Shown: positions 33,641-46,114, counted from the first letter of the stretch. The stretch: 64,000 bases of DNA from Bryum argenteum (GCA_037043015.1 CM073328.1:3955409-4019408); one strand, 5' to 3'. The notes: generated from the letters alone by a model not told the origin. Translations and numbers: made by a program.

Positions 33641-36570
33641 CCGATGTGCCGACCGATTCAACGGCCGGCGACCGATTCGACGGCCATACCCGGTCGGCCC
33701 ACCCAACCTTCTTCTTTCAACACCCCTTCTCTTCCTAACTTCCCTTCCTCCCTCCCCCTCCCAAATGCTTGACTTTCGTGACAAATGAAAGGATCGTTGA
33801 GACTTACTGTTTTAGGACGTACAATCTAACATATATAGGCCTAATTGGGAAATTTCTGATACTTGTATTAATAGTCAAAAGAATGTCCGAAAGATTCTCT
33901 TGCAAGAAGGATCATATCCCTAAAGGAGAAGCTCTAGAGTGACCTCCAAGACGGCCATATCTCAAATCTGCAAACAAATTTTTTTTTGAATTTGATTTTG
34001 GGAAATCCAACCATAGGATCTTGTTCATAACGGTTGAATTAGTCTACCCATCAATTTTTATTAGATTTCATTGTACGGATCTTGAGATATATTGAGTCAA
34101 AGTTTCAGTTTTTGTAAAAAACATCATATCTTTTTCAAGCAAATCGACCCGATTCGGGTCAAACTCTCCTTTAGGGGTTAAGGGGTATACTTTTGGGTAT
34201 ACATATAAACTATTGAACTTAATAGTTTCATTTTTGAGTTTTTAATTTTAGTTTTTGGAGAGTGGTGCGAAATTAAGTTGTTAGAGTGAAACAAAGGAAT
34301 GAAATTTGGGGAAGGGGCGGTAGATGTAAATTACAAAGGAAAGAAAAAAATTAATATTTAATAGGAAGATACTTGCAAATTCAAAAATTAAATAAATTGG
34401 GAATTCAAGAAGATAATTAAGGCAAGAAGACAAACTTTTGAAATTAAAGTTTTAAGTAAAATAGCATACAAATTTACATTATATAGGAGGGTTACATGTT
34501 AATTAAAATTGAAAGGCAATAAATCAAAATTAGAAGTTGAGGTTGCCGGACAAGATTTAAAATACTAGCGTTGGTAGATAGAAATTAAAACACAAGGTAG
34601 GGATAGAGTAGGAATTAAACAAATCTAATTTGCTATCTTGGTGGATTTTCTCCTCTTCTTCCTCATCTATGTCAAGAAGGACTGACACAATTCTATCTAA
34701 TTTTTTGTAGGTTGTGACTAATGTGACTAATGCCCTTTTGTACCTTATTCACACAAGTCGTAATTACTAAATCACCTCCATCTCTCATACGTAGACCACA
34801 TAGTATTTTGGGTTTTTATAGATTATAGACTACGTAAACCACGTTCCAAAGAAATGTTTGTGCCTATTGGACAATTTGACAATTTATTACAATTATTAGA
34901 TTGCATTAACTTCCAACTTTCTCAAAAGTAAAATAGAATGCATATTATCCACATATGTATGTTAAAGTATCCATTTAGTACAATTTAAAATTATTCACGG
35001 TTTAAATTAAGATTTTAAATGCTTCCATTTAATTATTGAATTTTTTTACTTTAAGTTGATATGTGAAATTTAGTTATCAATCAAGCTTTAGAAATATCAA
35101 TTTAAATAAAATAAGACCAAGATTAAGAAATCTTGGGGGGGTGATATGTTCATTAAAATTGAAAAATAATAAATTAAAATTGAGAGTAAGAGATTGTGAA
35201 CAAGATTTAAAATACGAGGGATAGTAGATAGATATTTGAATATACAAGTTGGTGGTATCGTAGGATTCATATAATACTAATTTTCTATCCAATTAGTACC
35301 ATTTAAAGCTTATTAATGCTTTTGATAATGTTTTCAGTTAACATATGAGAGTTGGGAGCATTTAACCCCTAAAAGCCCGAGGGGTTTGGATAAAAACTTA
35401 GATGTGTTATGAAATGTGAGTTCCCTTACCCTTATGAAGTTTTTCTCTAAGAACAATATGAAGACTTTAATGTTTAAATTAGATCGATACGGTTGAATTT
35501 CTTAAAATAGTAAATATTCATTTTGTAATGAATTAAAAAAGGTAAAACTTTAAAAATCAATAGAAATGACACTTTCTATTATTAGTACTTGAAATTTGAT
35601 ATGATTGGCTAATATTATATGTTATATGATAAAATAGAAAAAGGCTACTAATAACTCAAGAAGAATAATAATAGTTCCCCTAATAGTAAGTTTTCTAACA
35701 CTAAGAAAACTTTGCCACGTTTGTGTTTGAAGGCTTGGTGTGAACAATCTATGATTCCAAATGAGGTTTTGTAAATTGGATGTGGTTCCTAACTCACCAA
35801 ACTTCTAGAAAGTAATAATTCAACCGTTGGACATAAACTAATTCAACCGTTATGAACAAGATCCTACGGTTGGATTTCCCAAAATCAAATTCAAAAAAAT
35901 TTGTTTGCAGATTTGAGATATGGCCGTCTTGGAGGTCACTCTAGAGCTTCTCCTTTAGGGATATGATCCTTCTTGCAAGAGAATCTTTCGGACATTCTTT
36001 TGACTATTAATACAAGTATCAGAAATTTCCCAATTAGGCCTATATATGTTAGATTGTACGTCCTAAAACAATAAGTCTCAACGATCTTTTCATTTGTCAC
36101 GAAAGTCAAGCATTTGGGAGGGGGAGGGAGGAAGGGAAGTTAGGAAGAGAAGGGGTGTTGAAAGAAGAAGGTTGGGTGGGCCGACCGGGTATGGCCGTCG
36201 AATCGGTCGCCGGCCGTTGAATCGGTCGGCACATCGGTCGGAGGTCGATCTGATTGCCTGCATTGGCTCTTCAAACTTCAAATGCCCATAACTTTGTCAA
36301 AAATTATCCGAATTGCTTATTTAAGATGTTTTTTGACATCTGCAAAACATGTAGATGCCAAAAAACATCTTAAATGCACAATTTGGATTAGTTTTGACAA
36401 AGTTATAGGCCTTCAAAGGCCGTTCAACCTTCAAAGGCCTATAACTTTGTCAAAACGTATCCAAATTGGACGTTTAAGATGTTTTTTGGCATGTACATGT
36501 TCTGTAGATGTCAAAAAACATCTTAAATGTTCGATTCGGATAAGTTTTGACTAAGTTAGGGGCATTTGAC
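33310..36570. repeat. long inverted repeat 2 (arms about 735 bp, very similar)
   Basis: Positions 33310-34042 recur inverted at 35838-36570 around a 1.8-kb AT-rich spacer. Two translated stretches of 90 and 65 codons inside the arms are identical between arms, so the arms are young or recently converted. The left arm overlaps the right arm of inverted repeat 1. A transcript across the element would fold into a long double-stranded stem. Confidence 0.9.
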
Positions 36571-36860
36571 CTCGCTGGTCGCCACAGCGGTCGGCGGCCG
36601 ACCTCGCCGGTCGTCACCCCGGTCGACGGCCGACCTCGACGGTAGTCACCCCGGTCGGCGGCCGACCTCGCCGGTCGTCACCCCGGTCGGCGGCCGACCT
36701 CGCCGGTCCGCACACCGGTCGGCCTAAGGAACGCCGGTCCCGGCACCGGTCGGCCGGTCGAAGCGTCGGACGGGGGTGCGGTCGGCCGGTCAAACGGTCG
36801 GACGGGGGTGCGGTCGGCTGGTCAAGGATCGGACGGGGGTGCGGTCGGCCACCGGTCGGA
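36570..36860. repeat. two 32-bp GC-rich tandem arrays near the right end of the hAT element
   Basis: About four copies of a 32-bp unit with GACCTCGCCGGTCGTCACC are followed by three copies of another 32-bp unit with GTCGGACGGGGGTGC. They mirror, in position and composition but not sequence, the 31-bp array at the left end. Subterminal repeats of this type commonly bind transposase in hAT elements; that role here is inference. Confidence 0.85.
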
Positions 36861-36990
36861 CGGTAATTTACCCCAGGTAAATTATAAAAAACCCGTTATG
36901 TCACCGACAGGTCCTAGGGGCTGAGGACGACCGGACCATGCTCGACCGGTCGCCCCCTGGTCCGGTCGTCTTGACAACCCTGCTTTGGTT

Positions 36991-39600
36991 AACAAACCCT
37001 GACAGAAAAAAACGATTAGATAGCAACACATACCTGAGAAGTGAGAGTAGATCACGGTGGAGATGGCGGACGGCGTAGCTAAGAGGAAGAGCAACTCTTG
37101 CACGGCTGAATTGTAGGGTTGCACAGCTCCTCTGACGAAATTGAGTGGAATACCTGCAACTCTCAGTCCAATTATTATCTCGCACTACAGTAATCGTCAA
37201 AGCAAGGATCTTCTGCAACGATCGGTACACACTATCCTTAACAGATCTACCACTTCGATGCGAAGGATTTGCACAGCACGACGAAGATACAAAGATACAC
37301 AAGTTACTGCACATCCTACATTTTGTAGAGCTTGACTATGCCATTGTCAATAAGGGCACTCTCTCCTGATCAGTACGAATATTCCACGGCCAGCCACTAA
37401 TAGATATGCACAATCTCAACTGGGGAGGGTGCACTTGCACTTTGAATTGCTTCCTCAAAAAAGGAACAACGAAAGGGCAACAAACAAACCTGAGACGTGA
37501 AGGCCAATCACAGTGGAGATGGCTGACGACGCCCCTATTGCAATGGCAGCCAAGATGAAAAGCGACTGAGATGTCGTGTGTACACAACTGTACTAAATAA
37601 CATGAATGGAGAAACTCCAACTCGCGATTCAATATTCACGTTCTCGGATATAAGTCAAAGGACGACGGACCTCTGTAGGTAATCGCTACGCGCTGTTTCT
37701 AACAGGAATACCACAATACTGAAACTGATGCACAAGATCTGCACAACACATCGAAGTTACAGAAGTTACTCATCATCTCTTGAAATGCACAACCTTCAAT
37801 TTTCCAACCTCGCTGTCGCGATCGTCAGTAAGAACAACGTCCATCATTGTAATGAGAATTGGTTTCCTAAGTAGGTTAGCCACTAAAAGATATGCGCATT
37901 CTCAACTCGGGATAGTGTGGCACTAGCACCTTCGAACTAAATCAAAACAAAGCCAGAGAAAAACGACGAATAGAAAGAACAGCAACCACACCATACCTGA
38001 GGACCGATTACGATGGAGATGGCGGAGAGCGAGGCCGGTCCGGAAGATCAAGTGAGAGAAAGATCCTCTACACACAATCGCAACTTCTACCAGGACTCAA
38101 TACCGCAATACTCCTTCGATGCAAAAGTTCTGCACAGCACATCAAAGATACAGTCACCATCTCTTAGTAACGCACATCCTACAATTTTCAAAGCTCGATA
38201 TCGCGATCGTTGACAAGAACAATGTCCACTTATGAGAGATCGTTTCCTGGGTAAGAAGCTTGTTCAGTCAACCACTAAACGATAATGCACTAGCACCTCT
38301 CGATAAAGCCAAAGCTAGAAAAAGGCAGATGGATAGAAAGAGCAACAACCATACCTGAGGGCCAATTACGGTGGAGATGGCGGAGAGCGAGACGGCGACT
38401 GTTACAAGCAAGGTAAAGTCAGAGGAAGAGCCTCTATAGACAATCGCTAAGCACTGCTCCCAACAAGATTACCACAAACTCGCTTCGTTGCGAAAGATCT
38501 GCAAAAGAGCACATCGAAGATACACAAGTTACTCACCATCTCTCAAAAACACAAATCCTACAATTCTCACAGCTCGATGTTACAATCGTCAACAAGAACA
38601 GTGTCTACTAGTGAGAAATTGTTTCTAAAAGAGAAAACTTCGGTCAGCCACCAAAAGATATGCCCAATCTCAACCGAGATAGTGCACTCGACAGAGCCAA
38701 ACAAACAAAGCCAAAGAAAGCCAGACAAAAATGACAAATAGAAAGAGCAACAAGTAAACCTGAGGGCCGATTACGATGGAGGTGACGGAGAGCGGGACGG
38801 CGACAGCAGCGAATTCCAAGGTGTAGGGTGTGCAGAGCTCTTGAAGATAAAGTCAAAGACAGATCCTCTGCAGGCAATCGCTAAGCGCTGTTACTAACAG
38901 CACAACCACAATACTCGCCTAGATGCAAAAGGTTGATACAGATCTCTTGAAAACGCACATCCTACACTTCTCAAAAGCTCGATGTGGCGATCGTCAACAA
39001 GAACAACGATCAACTTAAGTGATACCATTATTACTGTAACAGATCATAAAGGAGATACAAAAACTTGGTCCTCCTCAGGTTCATTGGGGTTCAAGCTTCT
39101 ACTAATAAGAGATTGTTTCTCAAGTAAAAAGCTTCTGAAAGAGTACTTCGGTCGGCCAATATGGGCAATCTCGAGTCGAGATAGTGCACTCGCAGCTTCA
39201 GACAAAGTCAAACATCATATGAGCAACAATCTTACCTAAGAACCAATTACATTAAAGATGGCGGAAGAGAGGAAGATCCTCCACATACAATCGCTGAGCG
39301 CTGCTTCTAACAGGGCGACCACTTCGATGCAAAAGATCTGCACAGCGCCACAGTGTAAGTCACTACGCCACATCTCAAAATTTATACAAATCTCGAATCT
39401 CGATATTACGATCGTTAACAAGAACAGTGTCTACTATAAAGAGATCGTTTCCTACGTAAAAACCTCGGTCAGCCGCTGAAGAATATGCTCAATCGCAACT
39501 CGGGACAGTGCAGTTGCACCATTGGACAGAGCCACAGAAAGCGAGAAAAGAACGCGAAGAAGGCATACCTGAGGGAGCCGATTACGGTGGAGATTGCGGA
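36991..39600 (-). repeat. leader-unit array, block A part 2 (seven units)
   Basis: Units end with donor-like CTCAG|GTATG or close variants at about 37034, 37491, 37998, 38357, 38761, 39236 and 39568 (minus strand). Spacing is 330-510 bp. Just before the donor most units read as a hydrophobic peptide, for example LFILAAIAIGASSAISTVIG (unit at 37491) or LEFAAVAVPLSVTSIVIGPQ (38761). This resembles TLAAAICGFTSLSAI, which is read just upstream of the receptor ATG. Each unit also carries recurring phrases around 'gatgcaaaagatctgcacag'. Several frames are interrupted. Confidence 0.55.
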
Positions 39601-39847
39601 GAGCGAGATCGGCAGATTGTTTCAACAGCAGCACGTGCTGGTGTAAGGTACGCACAGCTCCTTGACCGACCAAACCTCGGCAGTGCGGATTTCTTGCAAA
39701 AAGGCTTTCTCGGCAGCACAAGCAGCCAGGTAGAGCGCTGGTTCAAACGCAAGGCTTCAGATTCGACTCCAAAGAGCACTCGAAACCCTCACACAACAAA
39801 CGCAGCAACGCTTTGCAGACAAAAGCAAAAGCACCTGCCTACCATTA

Positions 39848-39961
39848 TTGCTTACCACCAAGGAGCACTGTTTGGCAATATTCCCTTGCTTACCACCAAA
39901 GAGCACTGTTGAGCACTATTCCCTTGCTTACCACCAAGGAGCACTGTTCAGCACGATTCCC
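39848..39961. repeat. 38-bp tandem repeat, three copies
   Basis: Three adjacent 38-bp units begin TTGCTTACCACCAA(G/A)GAGCA and differ at a few positions. They lie just outside the right edge of block A, upstream of the outermost leader unit. Confidence 0.9.
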
Positions 39962-41263
39962 TCTACAGAAGACGAAGGTGCCCTGCAGAAGGAGCACTAT
40001 CATGCACGGTAACTTGATCAAAGGGGATGGTAATTTTAGTGTAGCAGATGTGTAGTGAAGTTACTTTTGCAAGGAGTTTGTGTGCATGGACAAAGTAAGA
40101 AGAAGATCGAACCTACTCGGATCATCATACGGATCCTTTTTAACGCGTTTATGCATTTTTGAGGTTCTAATTATAGATTCCTTATAACCCATAGAGCCGA
40201 ATGTTCTACGGTGACTTCCAAGCGATTGTTTCAAAGGTTTTTCTTTCGAGCTCGATTTTGAGAAATCCATCCGTAGGATCTTGTTCAAAACCATCTATTC
40301 AAGTCTATCCTACATCTTTTATCAAATTTGACTACACGGATTTACATATATATTGAGCCAAAGTTCCATGGTTTGTGAAAACAACATTCCTTTTTAAGGC
40401 AAATTGGGTCTCATTCTCTAGAATGTTCGCAATGAGTGGATTGAAAATCAACACTCAAACTTATTGTGTACCTTCTGCAAAGTTCACGCTAGTAGGCCTA
40501 TTTTGGTATTCTTAAGATTTTCAAAAAAAGGAGAATTTTTGGTGGATGCTAGTGACAAGCACAACTATGATAATTCACTTCAAACTTGATGATGTTGCAT
40601 CACAATTCACGCTTACACCGCAGCATAATGGCCTCACCTACGCTTGACTAAGGAATTGTTGATTTTGATTCACCTGCCATGCTGGAAGGCAACAGTTGAT
40701 GCATAATAGACTACGAAGGTCCATTTCGTGTGTACCAAGTCTTGTTGTTGTTGCTTTGTTCGAGGATTGAACAAGTCAATTCCATGTGTGGGTTTGTTGC
40801 ACCATTGAACAAGTTCCTGTAAAAGTGTTGGTGACACTCAGCTTTCAGATATACGGTGGAAGAACCGTTCCACTTTCTAGCCTCATTATAATTTCATTTA
40901 TAGTCTGTTGATTTTTAAGCATGTAATGAAGGAGGATTTTATTTTTTCAACACGTTGTTTCATCCAATAATGCTTTGAAAAGTGAAGTCATGTGTTTTAT
41001 ATATCCTTGTGACGATAGTTTCAACTTTTCACCTCAATTTTAAGCTTTTAGAAGGTTTCTTATTTCCTGTTTGAAATGAAAAGTCGGCAACAATTCAGTG
41101 CCCAAAACGTGTTGGAAGGAAGATCAATATAGACATCTTGGGAGCATTCAGTCACCAACACATACGAAGATTGCGAATGTCCACCATTAGAAAATGCAAG
41201 TGTCCACTTAACGTCATCTACAAATGTACTTCGAATTCTAAGTCCTTGCCAACACAGGTCATA
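39962..41263. other. intergenic DNA between the duplicated blocks
   Basis: No gene is recognised. The stretch from about 40.2 to 40.4 kb is a diverged relative of 33.95-34.15 kb ('aaatccatccgtaggatcttgttca' against 'aaatccaaccataggatcttgttca'), so it is a dispersed repeat. Confidence 0.45.
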
Positions 41264-41701
41264 ACCTCAATTCCGTTAAAATGGTGTATTCCGGTAAAAT
41301 GGCGCTTCTTAGGGTGCTTAAAATGGAAAATAAAACGTTGGTTTTTGTTGAGTTTTGACATGATAAGGTAAACATTTCTAACCCCATTTCAACAACAACA
41401 ATGTTTTTGAACGGCCGTCGAGAAATATTGCCCTTTGACTATGTCCGAAGGTCAAAAACCATGTCGGAAGGTCAAAATGTGTGATATTATAGAAATTTTG
41501 GTGATATTACAGAAATCATTTGATATTACAAAGTACATGTGTGATATTAATAAACATGCCATTTTGTAGGCATGTATACTTATGAACTTCAGTTCAAAAA
41601 TATGCTTGTAAAATGGCACGTTTTAAAATGCGAGCAAAATGGTTTATAGGGGATTTGGGAAAATGGCACAAAGAATACTGCCATTTGAACGGCATTGAGG
41701 T
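41264..41701. mobile_element. TIR element family 'ACCTCAAT', 438-bp copy
   Basis: The ends ACCTCAATTCCGTTAAAATG and the inverse CATTTGAACGGCATTGAGGT form a TIR of about 20 bp with a few mismatches. The interior matches 22415-22841 and 50791-51205. It lies outside both duplicated blocks, showing that the family is dispersed. Confidence 0.65.
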
Positions 41702-42195
41702 TTCGTGCAAAATCTTTAGGAAAGTGTCAACGAAAAAATATTGGGTGTTCACATGCAAACCACGATCCTTCAATAAAATCCACCACCCACCGTGGTATCA
41801 CAACTCACTAGATTACGAAGCTATTCCTTTCACCGCTTGAACTGCAATAGCTTCCTTCAATCAATTTGAATCAGGACTTCAGCCCCAAAACATCAACACT
41901 ACCCCTAGAAATGAGGGTGCAATTATTTACCACGATATTGTAGAGCACTGCAATATCATTCCAAAACACCTCACAGAAATCGGATCATTGCTGAATTCAT
42001 TCATTTGAAAAAATATCCCTCTAAAGAGGAATTTGTCAATAGGTGGTGCTGGAGTGTATTTCAACTTCTAACTTGAACGTAGGCAGCATTTGTTGACCCA
42101 CCTTGGCTTCCTTAACCCCGGAAGATCCTTGGTGGAAAATTGTCTAACTTACAAAAAATGACTTTTTTCTACTTCAAGACCAAAAAGCTCAATCT

Positions 42196-42328
42196 AGATA
42201 GAAACTCCGGTTTCTTTCTAAGGGGCTAGCGTAAATGAAGTGTCCGTTCGTAATGCTAATACCCCCAATGGCCACTAGACAAGGGTAATTCAAACAATAC
42301 TACTTCCCCCTCTCAAGGGTGGACACTG
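42196..42328 (-). mobile_element. 5'-truncated SINE fragment
   Basis: This is a diverged copy of the 3' part of the SINE at 1852-2212, in the same orientation. The tail-proximal phrase is 'gatagaaactccggtttctttctaagggg', continuing to 'cctctcaagggtggacac'. The tRNA-like head is missing. No target-site duplication could be identified. Confidence 0.75.
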
Positions 42329-43977
42329 ATTAGAAAGAAGAGAGAAACTTTTAATGTCATTAAATAAACATTCGTTCCATAAAGTCAACAAGGTAGAGCA
42401 CATAATCAAACAAAAAGAATTGTTACTAAGGCATATGTTGGTCAATGAAATTAATCAAGTTACGTAATATACTATCGATCATGCAAAGATGCCTAGGTAG
42501 CCCCATCTGAATGTAAATCACATCAATGAGGACTTTGTATCACTAAAAGAAACATCAAGGAATATGTATACATTTGTGATAAGTCAAATTGGTTATTAAC
42601 CTAAAACATAAGACACAAAAATCCACATTATTATGAATGATGAATCAATGATATTGACTAGGTAGTAAAGGTAGAATTGTGTAAATAGCAAGAGAGAAAA
42701 AAAGAAATGATCACTACAAGATGGGCAATCTTGCTAAATGGTGCTATTCTAAGTGTAATCTTGCCATACAAAAGTTATTGATACTTGGATAATCACTCTC
42801 TCACATCACCAATGTTTGAAGATGCAATACTTGAACATTGTAGCATCACCCACTTTTGGCTACAATCTACAAATCCTATGCTCAAAGTATTCTATATCAT
42901 CTCACACAATAATCTTTAAACCTGACTGGCACAATATCCATTGGACTTCAAGCTTCCTTGTTAGTTAGCACATGCCATTAAATTCATGTTTACTCTTGAA
43001 AAATGAAGAATTAGACTAATGAGTCTCCTTTAAGAATTTACATGAAGAGCTAGTGTAAACAGCTCTTTTTTTCTAACCGTAGAAAAAAACTCTTTGTTTA
43101 CGAACTAGAGAAGTTATCAGTTGTCACTGATCTTGAAGAGATCAATTTGAAGAATCCTTATCAGCTGTTTGGAATCCAAAATCAAATGAAGCGCTGCTTT
43201 CGCCATTAGTTCCTCTAATCGTTCTTGATCCATCAAATACAGGTACCCAATCTGCACAACCGGCACCTCCATAAGCTTAAACCTCCAAGAAATGTGATAT
43301 ACAATCGGCATTTTGATGCAACGAATGAACATCCTCACATAGCATCGGACTCCAAGTATATGGCGGTGCCACATGATCTCCCATTGTTGCTATTGTAAGA
43401 TAAGGGTTTGGGGTTTGAGGCTTCAAGTTTACACCCCGAATCTTAACTCTAAACCATGAACCCTAAACATGAAGTGTTTCTCAAAAGATCGAGCATACTT
43501 TACACAATACAAACATTAAGCGCATAGTCAGAGCTTCATATGATGCATCAAACCTTCATAGTAGAAACATGTCTGACTTATTCCATAGGAATTTATGTGA
43601 AAATCCTGGTAGAGAGCTTGGTGAAAACTCCACATGTTTCCAGACCACATGTATAAGTAAGCACACTTACAAGAGTTTCTAAAGATGAAGCACTACTACA
43701 CGGCACTAGCTCTTCTATTTTGGCATTTGTAGTTATTTAATCTTAATTCTATTTGTTCTCACTTTCACCTTCGACCTATCAAATATGTCTATGTCAAACT
43801 TTGAGAATATTGCAACGTTTTCTATTTACATATATGATCATAATTTATCGAGATAAGATCTACACCGAGAATGGAATACCTTATTAAATTCCAATTATAT
43901 TTCAAGGTGGCAATGGTCTTATTTGGATTGATATCTAGTCTATAATAAGAGTCACGTGGCTTTGTTAGGATAAGAAC
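42329..43977. other. AT-rich intergenic DNA
   Basis: No gene is supported. An 85-codon minus-strand frame at 43117-43374 has no recognisable domain. Confidence 0.35.
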
Positions 43978-45224
43978 ATGTTCAATTTTGGTTTTTTGAG
44001 CATGAAGAGCTCACGATGGAGATCTACTAAACGACTTACTCACTTACCAACAAGGTAATATGCGAGTTTGGCCGACTTGCAACCTCTAGTGAAACTGTAA
44101 TCCTCAAAAGCCTTTTCATTGTAAATTCAATTTCTTTTTTTGTTTTATTTTAAATATCTTGATTGGTTCAAATACTAATATGTAGCGTTTTTTTACTAGG
44201 TTGAACATAACAATGCAACAAACCAAAGATATTAGAGGAGGTAGTTCTCAACGTATAGTACCACTTTTGAACCTTACTAATGTTCTCCACAATAACAATC
44301 GTCGTACTTTAACTCTTAGTTTCCAATCCGCCACATAAGAGACTCATGCCCTTTACACCTCTTGGGTGAGGAAGGCCTTCAGAAGGAAAGAAATGTTTTG
44401 CAAGATGTGGAAACCAACACATAGGAGGAGATGCAAACTACAAGAGAGGTTTTTTGTTTAGATAGAGGACATTGTAGAGGAGGTAGCACTTTTGAACTTT
44501 TGCATGTGACTTCATGTGAAACAATGAGTTGACTATCACTTATCCCAAAGTGTAAAATTAAATCTCTAGGAGAACATGCAGGACTCTTTTGGAATCATAT
44601 GAAGCAACATGCTTTTGTTTGAACATATCAGTAATTCTGATGACATTTAACTTGGATTCAGTAATGTTTAGAATCAAAGAGTATGTTTATCTTGAAATTG
44701 CGGCAAGTTTATTTAGGCCCATAGGAATCAAAACCTGTTTTAATTACTATAAGAGGGAACATACGTGAGAGAAGAGCAAGACTTAGACAAAAATTCAAAG
44801 AATGCACTAATTTCAAAAGAGTCCCTCGTTCAAATGGTTGCTCCAAAGAGTCTTCGTTGAAGATTGATGAAGTTATTAAAGATGAGAAGAAAAAATCAAA
44901 ATCTCCAAGTTGCAAGATAGCAACGGATTTGCGATATACTTCTCAAGACTTTAGTCGCAGATGTGGGCCAAAAGGATCAAAAGAACTTTGCAATCAAATT
45001 GGAAGTTTTATCCCAACAATGAATATATAATTTTATGTTCATTATGTCTTTATAGGTAACTGCATTTGGTAGGGAGCTAACTTTTCAAGAGTTTGTTTGT
45101 GGGAAGAATAATTGGTGTAAAGAGCTCCAAGAAAAGACGATGGAATTGGAAGGTGAAAAATATGAAAATAGAGAAGGATGGTGCATATCATGTGGAGTTA
45201 AAGAGTGGTTCAAAAGTGTAGTAG
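43978..45224 (+). pseudogene. exon-like fragments of an unrecognised gene, probably decayed
   Basis: Several coding-like segments lie in order on the plus strand. An ATG exon at 43978-44054 (starting MFNFGFLSMKSSRWR) ends at a donor AAG|GTAATA. It joins in frame to a segment after acceptor TTTTTTTACTAG at 44200, which runs to a TAA at 44336 and stays coding-like past it. A 101-codon open stretch at 44725-45030 follows, basic and Lys/Arg/Ser-rich (RERRARLRQKFKECTNF). A final segment at 45056-45224, after acceptor TTTATAG and before donor GTAAGC, reads WCISCGVKEWFKSVV near its end. I recognise no family. The in-frame stop suggests a pseudogene, though a different exon structure could avoid it. 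Confidence 0.3.
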
Positions 45225-45487
45225 GTAAGCATATCTTGTTCAAAAGTTTCCTATGACCTTCACTTTATAAACTTCACATGTCCATCACTTTATAACTGTA
45301 CAAGTCCTAACCCGTGTCCTCCAGACACACACATCAAAAAGGTCAAATCGAAATTTACAAAAGAATTCAACAAATCTAGGTCAAAAAATAATTTTACCCT
45401 ATTGAGAATCCTTCAACTACGTAATTTCTTTTTTTCTTAATGAAAATCTAGAGGTAGGTTTATAAATAGTTCACGAACTGAACTTAA

Positions 45488-45748
45488 CCCCTAAAGATCC
45501 ACGATGTTTTGGGAGCTTGAAATCCCAACACTAACCACTATGTACTAATGCAGGTACGTCCAATATTTTTGAATTTTTTTGATAATTTCAACCGTAGGAT
45601 CTTGAAGTAGATTACCATTGGTAGTAGTGTGGAAATTTTCAACCGTTGGATCATCACTAGATGTGAGATCATAACATTTGAAGTTGACTGTAAATATTTT
45701 TTTGCCTTGACAGTAAAAGCCGAATCAGTGGCCGTGGTCGTTTAGGGG
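45488..45748. mobile_element. 261-bp TTAA-flanked MITE with empty site in block A
   Basis: The ends are CCCCTAAA and TTTAGGGG, flanked by TTAA at 45484-45487 and 45749-45752. Block A reads 'gaactgaactcaatacaag' without an insert at 16720-16740. The interior is the inverse of the element at 46115-46343. TTAA flanks indicate a piggyBac-like element. Confidence 0.8.
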
Positions 45749-46114
45749 TTAATACAAGCTAATGCAAGCTTAATAACTTAATATAACTTAATACAAGCTA
45801 CGCAACACCAGAGCTCCACCGACCGTAGCTTACCAATCCAACTTGCAGTACAAGTCCAAAACCAGATGGAGAATGTAACCTGCGAATGGAATCAAAACAA
45901 ACAACGAATGCCGCGCCCCAGTACCTACACCAAGCGGATCAGATTGAAACAATTCAGGACATAGTCACGAATCACGAACCAAACGAACCGGATTCAAGTT
46001 GGAATTCAATGGTACTGAGGGTCAGAAAAGCACGAAGAGGAAGTAGGGTGGAGGACGCAATCGCAACAACGTCGGTGAGGAGAAGAGTTCTCACATGTGT
46101 TCGTGAGCCCTTAA

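Larger units (their letters stand above)
29718..36982. mobile_element. 7265-bp non-autonomous hAT-type transposon
   Basis: Perfect 12-bp TIRs CAGGGTTGTCAA (29718-29729 and 36971-36982) are flanked by a perfect 8-bp duplication CTTTGGTT (29710-29717 and 36983-36990). Block B shows the uninterrupted target (ggactgTTTCGGTTaacaaagcc, about 59454-59476). CAGGG termini and an 8-bp duplication are diagnostic of hAT elements. No transposase (RNase-H-like or hAT dimerisation) frame exists. The interior consists of GC-rich tandem arrays near both ends and two overlapping long inverted repeats with AT-rich spacers. It inserted into the leader-unit array after the segmental duplication. Confidence 0.9.
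16718..39554. repeat. segmental duplication, block A (receptor A plus leader array)
   Basis: This block is a direct repeat of block B (45466-61631). Colinear landmarks include the block beginning 'cacgaactgaact' at the left edge, the 230-bp hAT MITE, the receptor gene, the leader-unit array, and a shared right edge ending 'gaaagcgagaaaagaa'. Block A is longer mainly because of the 7265-bp hAT element and one extra leader unit. Coding regions are far more similar between blocks than the intergenic DNA. Confidence 0.85.

Noticed and set aside
29718..36982. Autonomous transposon with its own transposase
   Set aside because: No frame over about 110 codons outside the GC tandem arrays, and none with transposase motifs.
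43117..43374. 85-codon minus-strand frame as a gene
   Set aside because: No domain, no splice partners, no conserved context; length is within chance for AT-rich DNA.
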